A DNA stretch of 64,000 bases from Ignelater luminosus. Its lineage: Eukaryota; Arthropoda; Insecta; Coleoptera; Elateridae. Both the position numbers and the translations under genes were made by a program. The DNA is taken from the NCBI GenBank assembly GCA_011009095.1, contig VTPC01000842.1, positions 683,424-747,423 of the forward strand, in the 5' to 3' direction. The notes under the pieces were generated by a model, which searched no databases, was not told the DNA's origin, and worked only from the letters and a program-made list of their open reading frames with translations. The stretch's first letter is position 1; every line of letters begins with the position of its first letter. Below are positions 1 through 10,900 of this stretch, in pieces.

Positions 1-518
1 CATCTGACTAATCATTACTAGAGCTATGCATAATAAGTGATTAATCCAATTAATCGAAAGTTAATTAATTAATCTTTGGTAAACCCCAATTGTTACCAGA
101 TATAACATTAACGTATTATAAAAAAACTGGTTTGCAAAAGCTTTCTATTCCATTCCATAATCCAAATGTCAGATACAGTAGACATAAAGCAGAAAAATAA
201 ATTTGGAATTCAGCTAGTTCACTCAGGACATTAGAAAGATTGCCTACACTCAGATTAAACCCAATTTAGTCATCTAATTAAAACAATAAATAAAGCTATC
301 GCTAAAGAGAATTCATTTTCTTTTTATGTAATATGTGCAATGTTGTAAACTATAAAAAGTGAAAGATAAAATCATCTGGTTACCATGGTCGACCAAAATT
401 TGATTTTCTCATAAATATTTTATTTTCATTTTTTTTTAAATTCACTCAAAAAGTTTAATACATAATAGAATATACAATACAAAAAAAATAATCTTCATAA
501 CTCGCATCTTTTAGCGAG

Positions 519-555
<37 letters not shown>

Positions 556-637
556 AGAACTTCAAGTATTTGAAGTTGCAACTCATAAAAGTTCATAGAA
601 AAGTAATTTGAGTCACCTTTAGAAAAGAAAACATGTA
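1..637. other. AT-rich non-coding DNA upstream of the first mariner
   Basis: No coding frame, RNA gene or element end is recognisable here except an (AAT)n microsatellite. If the CDK12-like gene continues beyond position 7939 toward lower coordinates, this stretch is intronic. If not, it is intergenic. Confidence 0.5.
519..554. repeat. (AAT)n microsatellite
   Basis: About twelve uninterrupted AAT/ATA units in a row, a simple-sequence repeat. Confidence 0.95.
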
Positions 638-1942
638 AAGGGTTTTCCAATAAGAGGTGTTATTTTGAATAGCCCGCTATTTCGGTAGATGTCACTTTTG
701 AAGCTATCATTTTTTGACATTTGACAAGTAGAAACTACGCCATTAATAAATATGGAACGATACACGCTTCAACAACGCATTGAAATTATTAAAATTCACT
801 ATAAAAATGCTGAAAATTTGGCAGAGACGGTTCGTAAAACTCGAACATTTTTGGGTCACCGTGAAGCACCTTGTCGGACCGCAATACAGAAATTGGTGAA
901 AAAATTCGAGCTCTTGGGACAAGTTAGTGATGTGAAGAATAAAACCCGTGCACGTCGCTCAAGAACAGCCGAGAATATTGCTGTTGTAGCCGAAAGTGTT
1001 AAAGAAAACCCAGGTTTGTCCATTCCTCGTCGTTCTTTGGAATTAGCCATTCCACAAACGTCATTACACCGTATTTTGCATAAAGATTTGGGTCTTAAGG
1101 CTTATAAAGTCCAGTTAACACAAGAACTCAAGCCGGCCGATCATCAACAACGTCGTGTCTTTGCTGATTGGGTCGTTGAAATGCATGAAAATGATCCAGA
1201 ATTCCATCGAAAAATCATCTTGAGTGATGAGGCCCATTTCCACCTCGGTGGCTTCGTCAACAAGCAAAATTGTCGGATCTGGGGCTCAGAAAATCCAAGA
1301 GTTATTGTTGAAAAGTCTCTCTATCCTCAACGTGTGACTGTTTGGTGCGGTTTATGGTCCGGCGGAGTCATTGGACCTTACTTTTTCGAAAATGAGGCTG
1401 GAGCAACAGTTACGGTGACTGGATTGCGCTATCGAGAGATGATTAACGATTTTTTATGGCCGGAATTGGATGGTATTGATCTGGACAACGTTTACTTTCA
1501 ACAAGACGGCGCTACGTGCCACACAAGCAACGAAACCATTGATCTTTTACGGAAAAAGTTTCCGGACCGTGTTATCTCTCGAAGAGGTGATCACAATTGG
1601 CCACCGAGATCTTGTGATTTAACACCTTACGACTTCTTTCTTTGGGGCCACGTGAAAGAGAAGGTCTACGCCAACAGCCCAGCGTCGATTCAAGACCTCA
1701 AAGATGGAATTCGTGAGGCTATCGAGGACATAGGGCAGCCACTTTGCGATTTGGTTATGGAAAATTTCATGAAAAGGATATTGTCCTGTAAGCGTGGTCG
1801 TGGTGGTCATTTGCCTGATGTTATTTTCCACTATTAACGGCATACCTTCCTCTTTATAATGAAATAAACATCCGATCATTTATATTAAAAAATGGCACTT
1901 TTCTTTGAATATCAAAATAACACCTCTTATTGGAAAACCCTT
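638..1942 (+). mobile_element. Complete mariner-like transposon, copy 1
   Basis: A 1305-bp element bounded by perfect 31-bp terminal inverted repeats (638-668 and 1912-1942, starting AAGGGTTTTCC). It is flanked by a TA duplication (636-637 and 1943-1944), the insertion signature of the Tc1/mariner superfamily. It holds one uninterrupted transposase gene. By eye it differs from the second copy (31925-33229) at three positions only: 810, 967 and 1629. Both ends, both untranslated stretches and the frame are intact, so it looks capable of transposition. It lies downstream of the last kinase exon I can identify. Confidence 0.95.
752..1837 (+). CDS. Mariner/Tc1-like DDE transposase, intact (copy 1)
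   Basis: 361-residue transposase that would excise and re-insert its element by cut-and-paste at TA sites. The N-terminal ~110 residues form the paired helix-turn-helix DNA-binding region, with a basic stretch at about 64-72. The catalytic domain shows three aspartates in typical settings: D159 in ILSDEAHF, D252 in [10 protein letters not shown] and D289 in RSCDLTPYDFF. The gap between the second and third is 36 residues, longer than the 34 of classical mariner (DD34D). The ATG is 114 bp inside the left terminal repeat and the stop 75 bp before the right one. Against the other copy it has Ala20 (Gly there) and Tyr293 (Cys there). Family known, exact clade not assigned. Confidence 0.95.
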   Translation: MERYTLQQRIEIIKIHYKNAENLAETVRKTRTFLGHREAPCRTAIQKLVKKFELLGQVSDVKNKTRARRSRTAENIAVVAESVKENPGLSIPRRSLELAIPQTSLHRILHKDLGLKAYKVQLTQELKPADHQQRRVFADWVVEMHENDPEFHRKIILSDEAHFHLGGFVNKQNCRIWGSENPRVIVEKSLYPQRVTVWCGLWSGGVIGPYFFENEAGATVTVTGLRYREMINDFLWPELDGIDLDNVYFQQDGATCHTSNETIDLLRKKFPDRVISRRGDHNWPPRSCDLTPYDFFLWGHVKEKVYANSPASIQDLKDGIREAIEDIGQPLCDLVMENFMKRILSCKRGRGGHLPDVIFHY

Positions 1943-2873
1943 TAGAATGAATAGAAGCCGGTTTTTCAATACTAGTTAAACCTTTAAACTAAGTTCAGGT
2001 TTTTGAATAGAGTTCAGAGTTAAAGATGACATATTTTTCAATCAAAGATCAACTATTGAACACAGTTCAATTCTGAACCGCCATCTTTTTGGCTTTAAAC
2101 TCGAATTCAGCACTGAACTGATAAACATAACCTAAAAATTCGTTGTGAGGTAGTTACTGTATTTGTGTTCTTTTGTAATATTTTTCAAAACTCTAATACA
2201 CTGCTGTATTCCTAATGTTGTAATTACCTTTGAAATAACCTATCATAAGTAGGATAGTGCCATTAAAAATTTGCAAGTAGAGGGGGAGGTACATAAGGGG
2301 TTGCACTTACACTTATTCTATAGCTATAAAAAAGTGTCCCCCTCCAAATAAAAGTTGATGTGTCTTGGTGTTTTTTGTATTTCCAATAGTTTTTTAACCC
2401 AGATATGCTCAATGCCCTGTGAATGTTAGTTTGTAAATCTAAATTCCACTTAAGTGCAATTTTTTTAAACAATATTTGTTAATCATTTGCATGCAAAAAT
2501 GGATGAAAAATATGCTGATTGTGGAATTCGTCTGGATAGGTAGGTTTTAACATAAGATTCTCTAGTTTTTTGTTAAATACAAAGAAAACTGATACAAAAT
2601 CATAACGTAAACAAGTGTAAGCAAGCGAATTAATTTATTTAGAAGTTATGAAACTGTAACTTGACACATCCTATATGTAGGATGTTAGGAACACAGACTA
2701 CTGTTGCTTGCTTTATCAAGAAAATTCATTGAACTTTTTTTAGGGTTTTTAGGCTTAACCTTACATGACGTTTGAACTATTCTTGAAGAAGACAACATTC
2801 CTCAAAATACTCCCACATATTTTCAAGTGGATGCAGTTATGTTACAGTCAAAGATTCTGGAGACGAAAAAATA

Positions 2874-3053
2874 ATGAGACCATCAAATCTGCCAGCATCT
2901 CAACTAGCAGTACCTGCTGAAATGTATTTTGATCACCCTCAAGAGAATGATGATGACCTTGTAAGCAATTTTAATCTGGAAAATGAGATTCTTTTAGCAG
3001 GCTTAGTCACAAAGAGTGCCTCACAGTCTAAGAAGCAAAGAAAATATCATTAA
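2874..3053 (+). other. Short open frame ahead of the piggyBac transposase, unrecognised
   Basis: 59 codons from ATG to TAA, acidic and Asn-rich in the middle and Lys-rich at the end. It lies inside the piggyBac element, about 90 bp before the acidic N-terminal frame of the transposase. It might be a detached piece of the transposase N-terminus or chance. No domain is recognised. Confidence 0.25.
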
Positions 3054-3146
3054 GGTAACCTAACTTTCAATGAAATAAATTAGATAAAACTCTAAAAAAA
3101 CAGAAGGAACAGCCAATATGCTTTCTGCAACAAGATAATTCTACAA

Positions 3147-4672
3147 ATGGCTCGAAGTTTGCAGTCTGATAGTGCCAAGAACAAAAACTGTGATAGTTGT
3201 GACATGAACACAAATGTTACTGTGACAAGAGCTGAAAACATGGAAGTAAATGACACTGAAGATGCAGATACTATAAATTCAAAAGCTAGTTTCAAAGATT
3301 TTAGCAGTGATGATCCTTTGATCAATAAAAGTTATATTCCTTCTTCTTCGGATGCAGAGAGTGGTCGAAATTCAGATAGCCAAAGATTGGAAATCGATAA
3401 TGAAATAACTGAAGATGAAGCTGTGAGTGATGCAGCCGAAGAAGAACAAAGATGCGTAGTAGTGAATGCAAATTCATGGAGTGATGCTACTAAGGGATCG
3501 ACCACCTTCGACACTTGTCCAGATTCTGCAATGCTGAATTTTGATAGGGAAGCTAAAAAAACTCCAATAACTGACGAATTACTGGACTTGATAGTAAGAG
3601 AAACACACTTATATGCACACCAGTGTTTGGGAAGGGAGAAATTCACAGAGTCAAGACTCAATTCTTGGAGAAAAACTGATTGTGAAAAAATAAGACGATT
3701 TCTTTTAGTGTTAGTGATGGACCAATCAAGTTCCATATGTAAATTTGTATTGGTCAAAGAATAAAATCTTTCAAAATTAATTTATTGCTGAAACAATGAC
3801 ATGCAATAGGTTCCTACTACACATTTCTGTGACAATAAACATCCAGATTTGGACAAAGGTGTACAAAGTGAAGCCAATATTGGAAAAAGTGGATGAATCT
3901 TTTAAGCATGTGTTAACTCCAGGTACAGTGTTGGTGATTGACGAATCTATGGTTTCATTCAACAAAGAAAGGTACTACCTTTATTAGATAATTATTATTC
4001 GGGTGCCAAATCCCTTTATGAGGAAAAAGTTATATATTGAGGCACTTTGAGATCAAACAGACAGGGTATAACAAGGGATTTTTCTACAAAGTTAAAAAAA
4101 AAAGGCAAATATATGGGGAACAAAACAGGTGTCTGACAATTATCAAATGGAAGGACAAAAAAGCAGTTGTTCTAATGTTGACAACAGATCCACAGCACGA
4201 CACAAGCCTGAAATCATGAAAGGATGAAGACATACATAAACCAAAATGCACCTTGAATTATAACAAGACAAAAAAAGAAGTTGACATTAGTGACCAAATG
4301 TCATTTTATCATTCCGTGTTGCGCAAAGGTCTTAAATGATACAGAAAGCTAGCTTTTGAGATTTTGTTTGGAACATGGGTAGCTTACAACAAAATATCAA
4401 AACAGAATTTAGAAGATTGTTAGCTTCTGAACTAGCTACACCTAGAGTTTGAAAAGATAATTCTATGCCGAAAAGGGTGGCTCATACATTTATCAAGTCA
4501 AATGGCCCGGGAAAGAAAAAAAACGCAGAATGTGTCCTACAAGGAACTACACACAACACTTACCAGCCATGAAGTCAACAAAAAAGTCACAAAAGTTACC
4601 AGCTTCTGTGAAGATTGCCCAGGAAAACCTGGTTTATGTCTAGCATGTTTCAATAAAATTCACCAGCTATAA
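3147..4672 (+). pseudogene. piggyBac-type transposase, frameshifted
   Basis: The acidic N-terminal region (3147-3764) leads into the DDE_Tnp_1_7 fold. The first acidic motif is VIDESMVSF (~3930-3960). The second, LDNYYSG, starts near 3985 but in another frame. Then comes LTTDPQHD (~4180), and the third catalytic aspartate sits in VDISDQM (~4270-4300), followed by the family's YHSVLRKGLK and FEILFGTW stretches. The end is a cysteine-rich finger, C-x2-C-x6-C-x2-C (~4605-4650), as in piggyBac/PGBD4 proteins. The order is colinear with the family, but the frame changes several times and stops interrupt it, so no full product can be made. Continuity of the order indicates one decayed gene. Confidence 0.85.
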
Positions 4673-5981
4673 ATGACTTTTTGTTTAAGAATTTTGTATT
4701 ATTTTATTTTTTACTTTATAATTTTTTATTTTTGCCCGTTTGTTCTGTAAAAACAAACTTGTAACAAAGTAAAATAAATTCAGCTTTGTTTGTATTATTT
4801 TATACAAAGTGTTTATAAATGCTTCTAGGTCCAGTTGGCAATGGAACCTATTTTTTGATGTGCAGCCTTGTTGATTTATTTCAATAACTAATACGTATTT
4901 GTTTTCTGTCATTTGTCAATTGCAAATGTCACTGTCCTGCATTTGGCAATTTAGTTAATCTTGTGCTGAAATTTGTTGTATTGCTCCACATTTTATTTAT
5001 TATTTGTTTTTTATTTATTGTTACTTATTGTTATTTATTGTTTACTAACAACTAATTTCAATTTATTAATTCTTAAAAACGTAAGATTAGGCAACCATCA
5101 TAACCTGATAGAACTTAATTAATTTGTTTGTTCTTGATTTTATTTGTTATCTGTCAATGTCAATTTTAACTGTCAAAGTCAAGTGAGGTTAGGAAAAGAG
5201 AGGTTAAGAAGTGGTCAATTGTCAATACCAACCTAAAAAAAGAAAATTAAAAGAAAAGAAATGAGAAGAGTGAGCTTGAAAAAAAATTAAGATTGTTGAT
5301 AGAAAGAGAAATAGAGTTGTTGTTTATAATTTTTATGAAGAAAAGTAAAAATAAAATAAAAATTTATACTTTATGGGTTTATTTTATTTTTCAAACTAAG
5401 TAGAATAAACAACAAGAAGGTTATAAAGGACGAAATAGGCTGCAGTTACTGGTATTTATGTGTAACACATTTTTTTACTGATCCTTTGGCCAGATCCTTT
5501 ATAAAATATTATTATTATTTTCTTGAGGTTAGTATTTATACTGATCTCAACAACAATGATGCAATTCGTGTAATGTGACAAACATTCTAACACATTTATC
5601 CTGTTTTTCAAAAGACGGCAAATGCAGTCGCAAGCATGATTTCACAGCCCACTGGATCCAGAAACATTTATAAACATTTTGTATAACAAAACTATTCCTT
5701 TGGGGCAGTTTTGGTTTCCGGAGACTGGCAGTACTTTGTAGCAAAGTAGCTACAGGAACCTACATCACGAAACTGTAAAAACAATTTTAAAATAATTCTA
5801 AATGACAGCGGCAGATGGCTGCATATGCATTAGAAGACTGTAAGCGCACTACAGGAAAATTCATGATCGATTCTTGATAGCTGATAACGCACCATAAAAA
5901 ATATAAGAAACTTAGTCACCGCAGTCAATGTGTTAAAATAAAAGTTTTCAGGCATATCTGGGTTAAAATGAACATACTGTA

Positions 5982-6478
5982 CAGTATGCCCATTTTACAG
6001 GTCTTCCCCTGAATGTTTGGGAACAGGCAACACATCTTACAATTCAGAGCCGGCATTTCTTTAAAAAGTTCAACCCTTGTTAATTGAACCATAGTTTGCT
6101 GTGAATTTCAAAACTGACAAAAATCAACTGTTTGACATTTGTTTGGTTATATTTCCTGTTTAACTTCTGCACAAACCTGTTCATTTTGTTTACTTTTTTT
6201 TTTGTTAAATAAGTTTTCTTGTTTATTATTAAATTCTTAAGGTTTTACAATATTTATAATTATTCTTATTGTTTTCTAAAATAGCAAATCTTATTTATAA
6301 CCTGCATAAAATGAGGTATTTTGACATTGACATGTATTACAGAAAACAAACGATAAACTATTCAAACATGATCCATTTTGTTTCTAAAATTTGTAATTAC
6401 ACAAAGATATCTCTGAATTGTAAGATGTGTTGCCTATTCTCAAACATTCAGGGGAGGACCCCTAAACTGGGCATTCTG
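5982..6478. mobile_element. MITE, copy 1 (TA-flanked, ~70-bp inverted repeats)
   Basis: A ~497-bp non-coding element. Its left end (from CAGTATGCCC) and right end (to GGGCATTCTG) are imperfect inverted repeats of about 70 bp sharing the segments CTGAATGTTTG and TTACAATTCAGAG. TA stands on both sides (5980-5981, 6479-6480). A related copy in reverse orientation lies at 26254-26546. The frame at 6269-6526 is not considered coding because it runs through the repeat. Confidence 0.75.
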
Positions 6479-6589
6479 TATATTCATTATAATTGCGTTG
6501 CGCCATTTATGATTGTATTTTATTAACATCGATATTCCAAAGCATAGATACAATTTGTAACACAAAAAAGTTACTATACATCTGTAACC

Positions 6590-6890
6590 AAAATTTTGGT
6601 TATGGTTACTTATTGGTTACTGAAAATCTCGTATCATTATGAAACAGAACTTGGATGAATAATTATCAAATCATAGTTACTTTCAATTCCCAATGATGAC
6701 AAAACAAAACTAAACCTTCTACTTTTCTACAAATAACAAAAGAGTAACCAACATAATGTTGACAGTCATTTTGGTAATATTAAACAATTACTGTTTTTTT
6801 TTCAGGATGCTTCATAAATATAAAAAACAAAAGAGTAAACCAAGATTTTGGTTACAACTGGTTATTTACTGAATATACTATAGATAAACA
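6590..6890. repeat. Dispersed GGTTAC-rich repeat
   Basis: Non-coding DNA rich in GTTAC/GTAAC words, with several stretches resembling TTTTGGTTAYGGTTAC. Part of it (about 6680-6780) matches 44480-44620 in order and wording (CAATTCCCAA, then GACAAAA, AAACTA, CCTTCTA, TAACCAA). A weaker relative lies near 40700-41030. Boundaries are unclear. Confidence 0.45.
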
Positions 6891-7078
6891 GCTTAAAGAA
6901 AAAACTTCTAGTCAAAACACAATATTCTGTAAAACAAGGTCTCTTTAAATACAGTTTTAACACTAACTACAACAATTAACACACTATAAACTACAAAAAA
7001 AGATACACTACACATAAACTACAAAGACAACACCTTCACCAATTCACCATTTAGGAATATTAATAGAAAAATAATTAA

Positions 7079-7445
7079 ACACTATGAGATCGAAAAGATT
7101 ATGATTCAGAGAGCATAACTAGTGCATCACGATTGACAAGATTGATTTCAAAATACAGCAGCAGGTTAGAAGTTATCTAACCTCATATTGACAATTAAAT
7201 TAAATGTCAGATTGTCATATTATGTATGATAAAATGATTTCAAGCAGGAAATTTAATATAAATTGAAACAAAATGGCATTTGGTTCAAAAAAAAAATGAA
7301 AACTGAAAACTAAAATGATACAACTTGAATAATTCTAAAAATGAGACTGCAAAATTTACTGACACTTGATATGTCACTGTCACATCTTTAGAACTAATAT
7401 TATCAATCATGCTGGACTAGTCACAACCTTTTCGATCTCGTGGTA
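7079..7445. repeat. Possible MITE with GAGATCGAAAAG ends
   Basis: About 25 bp near 7083-7107 (containing GAGATCGAAAAGATTATGA) recurs inverted at 7416-7442 (rc containing GAGATCGAAAAGGTTGTGA). The interior is AT-rich and non-coding. No target duplication was established. Confidence 0.4.
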
Positions 7446-7938
7446 TAATAATGAAAACAGAAACCTAACCTATAATTTTTAAAAGTAAGGCATGCATGAA
7501 TATAGTTGATCCTTATTCATGTGAAATTAGCTCATATCTTGTTTGAAAAACCCATTTGACGTAGGACTAAGATCAAACGGGGATCTGAGTTAACCTGAAC
7601 TTAGGTTTAAACTAGTATTGAAAAATCAGCTTGTCTTCAATGTTCTTCAGTGTTTAAGGCTTTTGTTTTTGAAAGTTGTTAGATAAAAACAATTTTTTAC
7701 ATTTTAGCATAACTTCGTATCGGTTCTTTCTAAATAAGTAATTTGTTTTAGTGTTCAATAAAACAGAAAAACGACATCTTTAATGAATTACATTTAGACA
7801 GAAACAATTTCCTAACATGCAAATTAATTTCTTCGATACGTGTTGTTAAAATACCCATCATTCAAAATTATTATACACAGTTAATGATAAATGAAACAGG
7901 ACATGCAATATTATGAAAATTAAATTGTAAAAACATAC

Positions 7939-10900
7939 TGTTCAGGGTTGATATTCTTCAACCACGCAGACTTAAGTGCATCTTCAGCGGTAATACGTTT
8001 TTCAGGATCCAATTCCAACATTTTATCCAGCAAATCAAGAGCTGATGTGGGCATAAATATGAATTCTTCGCGTATTCTCCTTCTGTGCAACTTCATGGGC
8101 TTAAGCGTATGAAAAAATGGTAATTTTATAACGGAAGGCCACACTGCAGGAGTAGGAGTACCGCACAGTCTGGAGATCCTTTCCAGCTGCATCATTTCAG
8201 CATTTGCCTAAAATGAAAAATGTAACATTCCCATTCGAGACATTCAAGTTTACTAAGCTTACTTGGAATAATGGTCTTTTTAAGAACAATTCTCCTAGAA
8301 TGCACCCACAACTCCACACATCAATTGCAGGTCCATAACGCTCCTCTCCTAATAACAATTCCGGTGGTCGATACCATAAAGTAATTACCTTATTAGTATA
8401 CGGTCGTTGTCGATCCTCAGCATTATATAAACGTGCCAAACCAAAATCTCCTAATTTTACTTCGCCCCTATTAAAACAATCATCATAAAATACTTAAAAA
8501 AAGTTGTAATTTACAAAACTTACTTATTATTCATTAATATATTACTACACTTAATATCTCGATGTAAAAAGTTTTTCTTATGACAATAATTTAATCCATC
8601 TAAAAGTTGGCGCATTATACAAGCATTATTAAGTTCATTAAAATCAACCATTCCGGACTCTAACAGACCCATTAAATCATGATCCATATATTCAAAAACA
8701 AGGTAAAACGAACCTTTATCCTACAATATAAAAACAATCATAAAAGACAAATAATCACAATGAAGTTTTATCTCAAATTACCTTCCTAAAGTCTACAGCA
8801 TCTTGTTTATCAGTCACTATTTCTCTCAAATTAACTATATTCTTGTGATTTAGTTGCCTCAAGATTTTTATTTCTCTCACGGCAGTAATTGGAAAGCCTT
8901 CTTTTTCATTTTCTAACCTTACTTTTTTAAGAGCAACCAATTCACCAGATTGCAAATCTCGAGCTTTATAAACTTGCCCATAAGTACCTGTGTTTAATAA
9001 AACAAATTAGAAAAACTCAGAAATAAAACAAATAAATACTGACCTTCTCCTATTTGTGCAATAACCTCAAAGACATCCACACAACGTTCGCCCCAATCTC
9101 TTCCCATATTGATATTCCGAGAACCCTTACGTTTCAAGATTTTTGGCCTTTTCACTTTTGGTTTCGGTAAAGGTCTCACTTTTTCTACCGTTTTATTTAC
9201 AGATTGTCTAGGTGGTGTACCGATTATGTCTTCGTCACCACTGAGCTCCTCTGTTCCAGGTACTACTGTAAGCAGCATACATACAGAATGATTAAAACTG
9301 AAACATTCAGAAAGAATACATCAACAGCAAATGAAGTGAGATTATGGGATGTGGCAAAAAATTAAAAGATTAAAAAAAGTTTCTCTATTATTTTTACAAA
9401 ACATTTTAAAGTAAAACACACCTGGAGGCATTGGAAGATTCATAATACTCTTCCTAGGTGGTGTCTTAGGTTTTGGCGGTGGAGGTGGAGGACTAGGTGA
9501 CCTGCTTGGTGGTGATTCGATCACTTCCAAATCCGTTTGATTAATGCCAGGTGGCATGGGAAGTTTAGTAATACTTTTAGGTTTATTAACTTTGTTCAAT
9601 TCAGTGTTTACCACACTCTTTTTATAGGCAGCATTTGCATTTGGAACTTTTACTTCAACTTTATTAGGTAATGGTGGTGGAGCAACATCAGACGGTGCAC
9701 TATTAGGAACTGCATTTGGTAAAGGTGGCGGTGGTGGTGCAGGAGATGAAGTAAGAGAGCTATTGTCTGTCTTCTTTTCTGGTAAATTTATTGATGATGA
9801 TTCATTGTTAGGCAAAACGATTTCGTCCAATTTCACAGGAGTGCTTTCAGCTGTTTTATTGTCCGATGGAATTGGTATTTCGTCTATGCAAACGGGCAAA
9901 GGTGGTGGCGGGTTTGTATTATTTAATTCAGTTTTGGCTTTATTATCAACTTCATCAGGGGGTTTTTCAGTCGTTTCTGTTTCACACTTATTGTCATTCT
10001 TTCTCTCTAACATATTCTCAAGTTTTTTCAATTCCATCTCTCTCTTCTGCCTGTCTTTTACAAGTTCGGCAAATAAACTAGTGTCTGTTATCTTATTTTT
10101 TAATTGAGATGACTTAATGGAATGTGGAGATGGACTTCGGATTCTTTCACGCCTGCAAAATAAAATTTCACTTACAAAAATGTACATCATTGCAAACTAA
10201 ATTTTGTTGACGTCTAGATTTTTTAAGGTCAAGAAATATTTAGGGTTATGTTAAAACAACTGTCAATTCTCAACTGAAATATAAATTTTGTCTTCACAAA
10301 CTGGTTGATTACAGAAACTTTTAATAATTCCCTACAAAATGTTAATATAATAAGAATTTATTAAATAAAATTTAATTTAAGGAGTTAAAAACATTGAAAG
10401 CAAACAAAGTAACTGATACAAAATAAATTAAAATCACTAATCTAACAAAAGTACACAAACTTAAGAAATAATTTAATAGGTTAGATTTTGTAATTTTTAT
10501 ATAAGGCTTGGCCATGAAAATCTGACATTTGATAACTTTTAAATGAAAAACCCTATTTTCACTATTATGCCATGGTCTGCTCTGAATTCTATAATTACCT
10601 GAAATTTATATTTTTTCTTTTGTTTTTTTTTTGACATTTCTTTATAACCTAACATTTACAACAATAACAAATAATGGTTATTTAAAACATCATCAAAAGA
10701 CATAATGTAAAATAAGCTGTTCATCTTTGATGACTTGAATAATTTATAATATGTTTTCAAAATATTTATGGCATAGAAAAAACTTTTTTAGTAGATTCAG
10801 AATAAGATATATACGCATGCAAACTAAATACTAACCTTGGTGGTGGTGACCTAGAATAACGATCTCTATCTCTACCAGGTCTTGGGCTTCTTGATCGATA

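Larger units (their letters stand above)
2398..5962 (+). mobile_element. Complete-length piggyBac element with dead transposase
   Basis: The ends are inverted copies of CCCAGATATGC (2398-2408 and 5952-5962), each flanked directly by TTAA (2394-2397 and 5963-5966), the obligatory piggyBac target site. The 3.57-kb interior contains a degenerate piggyBac transposase at 3147-4672, which independently supports the call. The roughly 1.3 kb after the gene is AT-rich with no coding content. Confidence 0.85.

Noticed and set aside
1619..1879. Minus-strand frames inside both mariner copies
   Set aside because: Shadows of the transposase gene that recur identically in both copies.
3332..3757. 141-codon minus-strand Ser-rich frame
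   Set aside because: Antisense of the acidic N-terminal region of the piggyBac transposase remnant.
9763..10107. Plus-strand frames over the kinase proline-rich exon
   Set aside because: Antisense shadows of the CDK12-like coding exon, with no independent domain.
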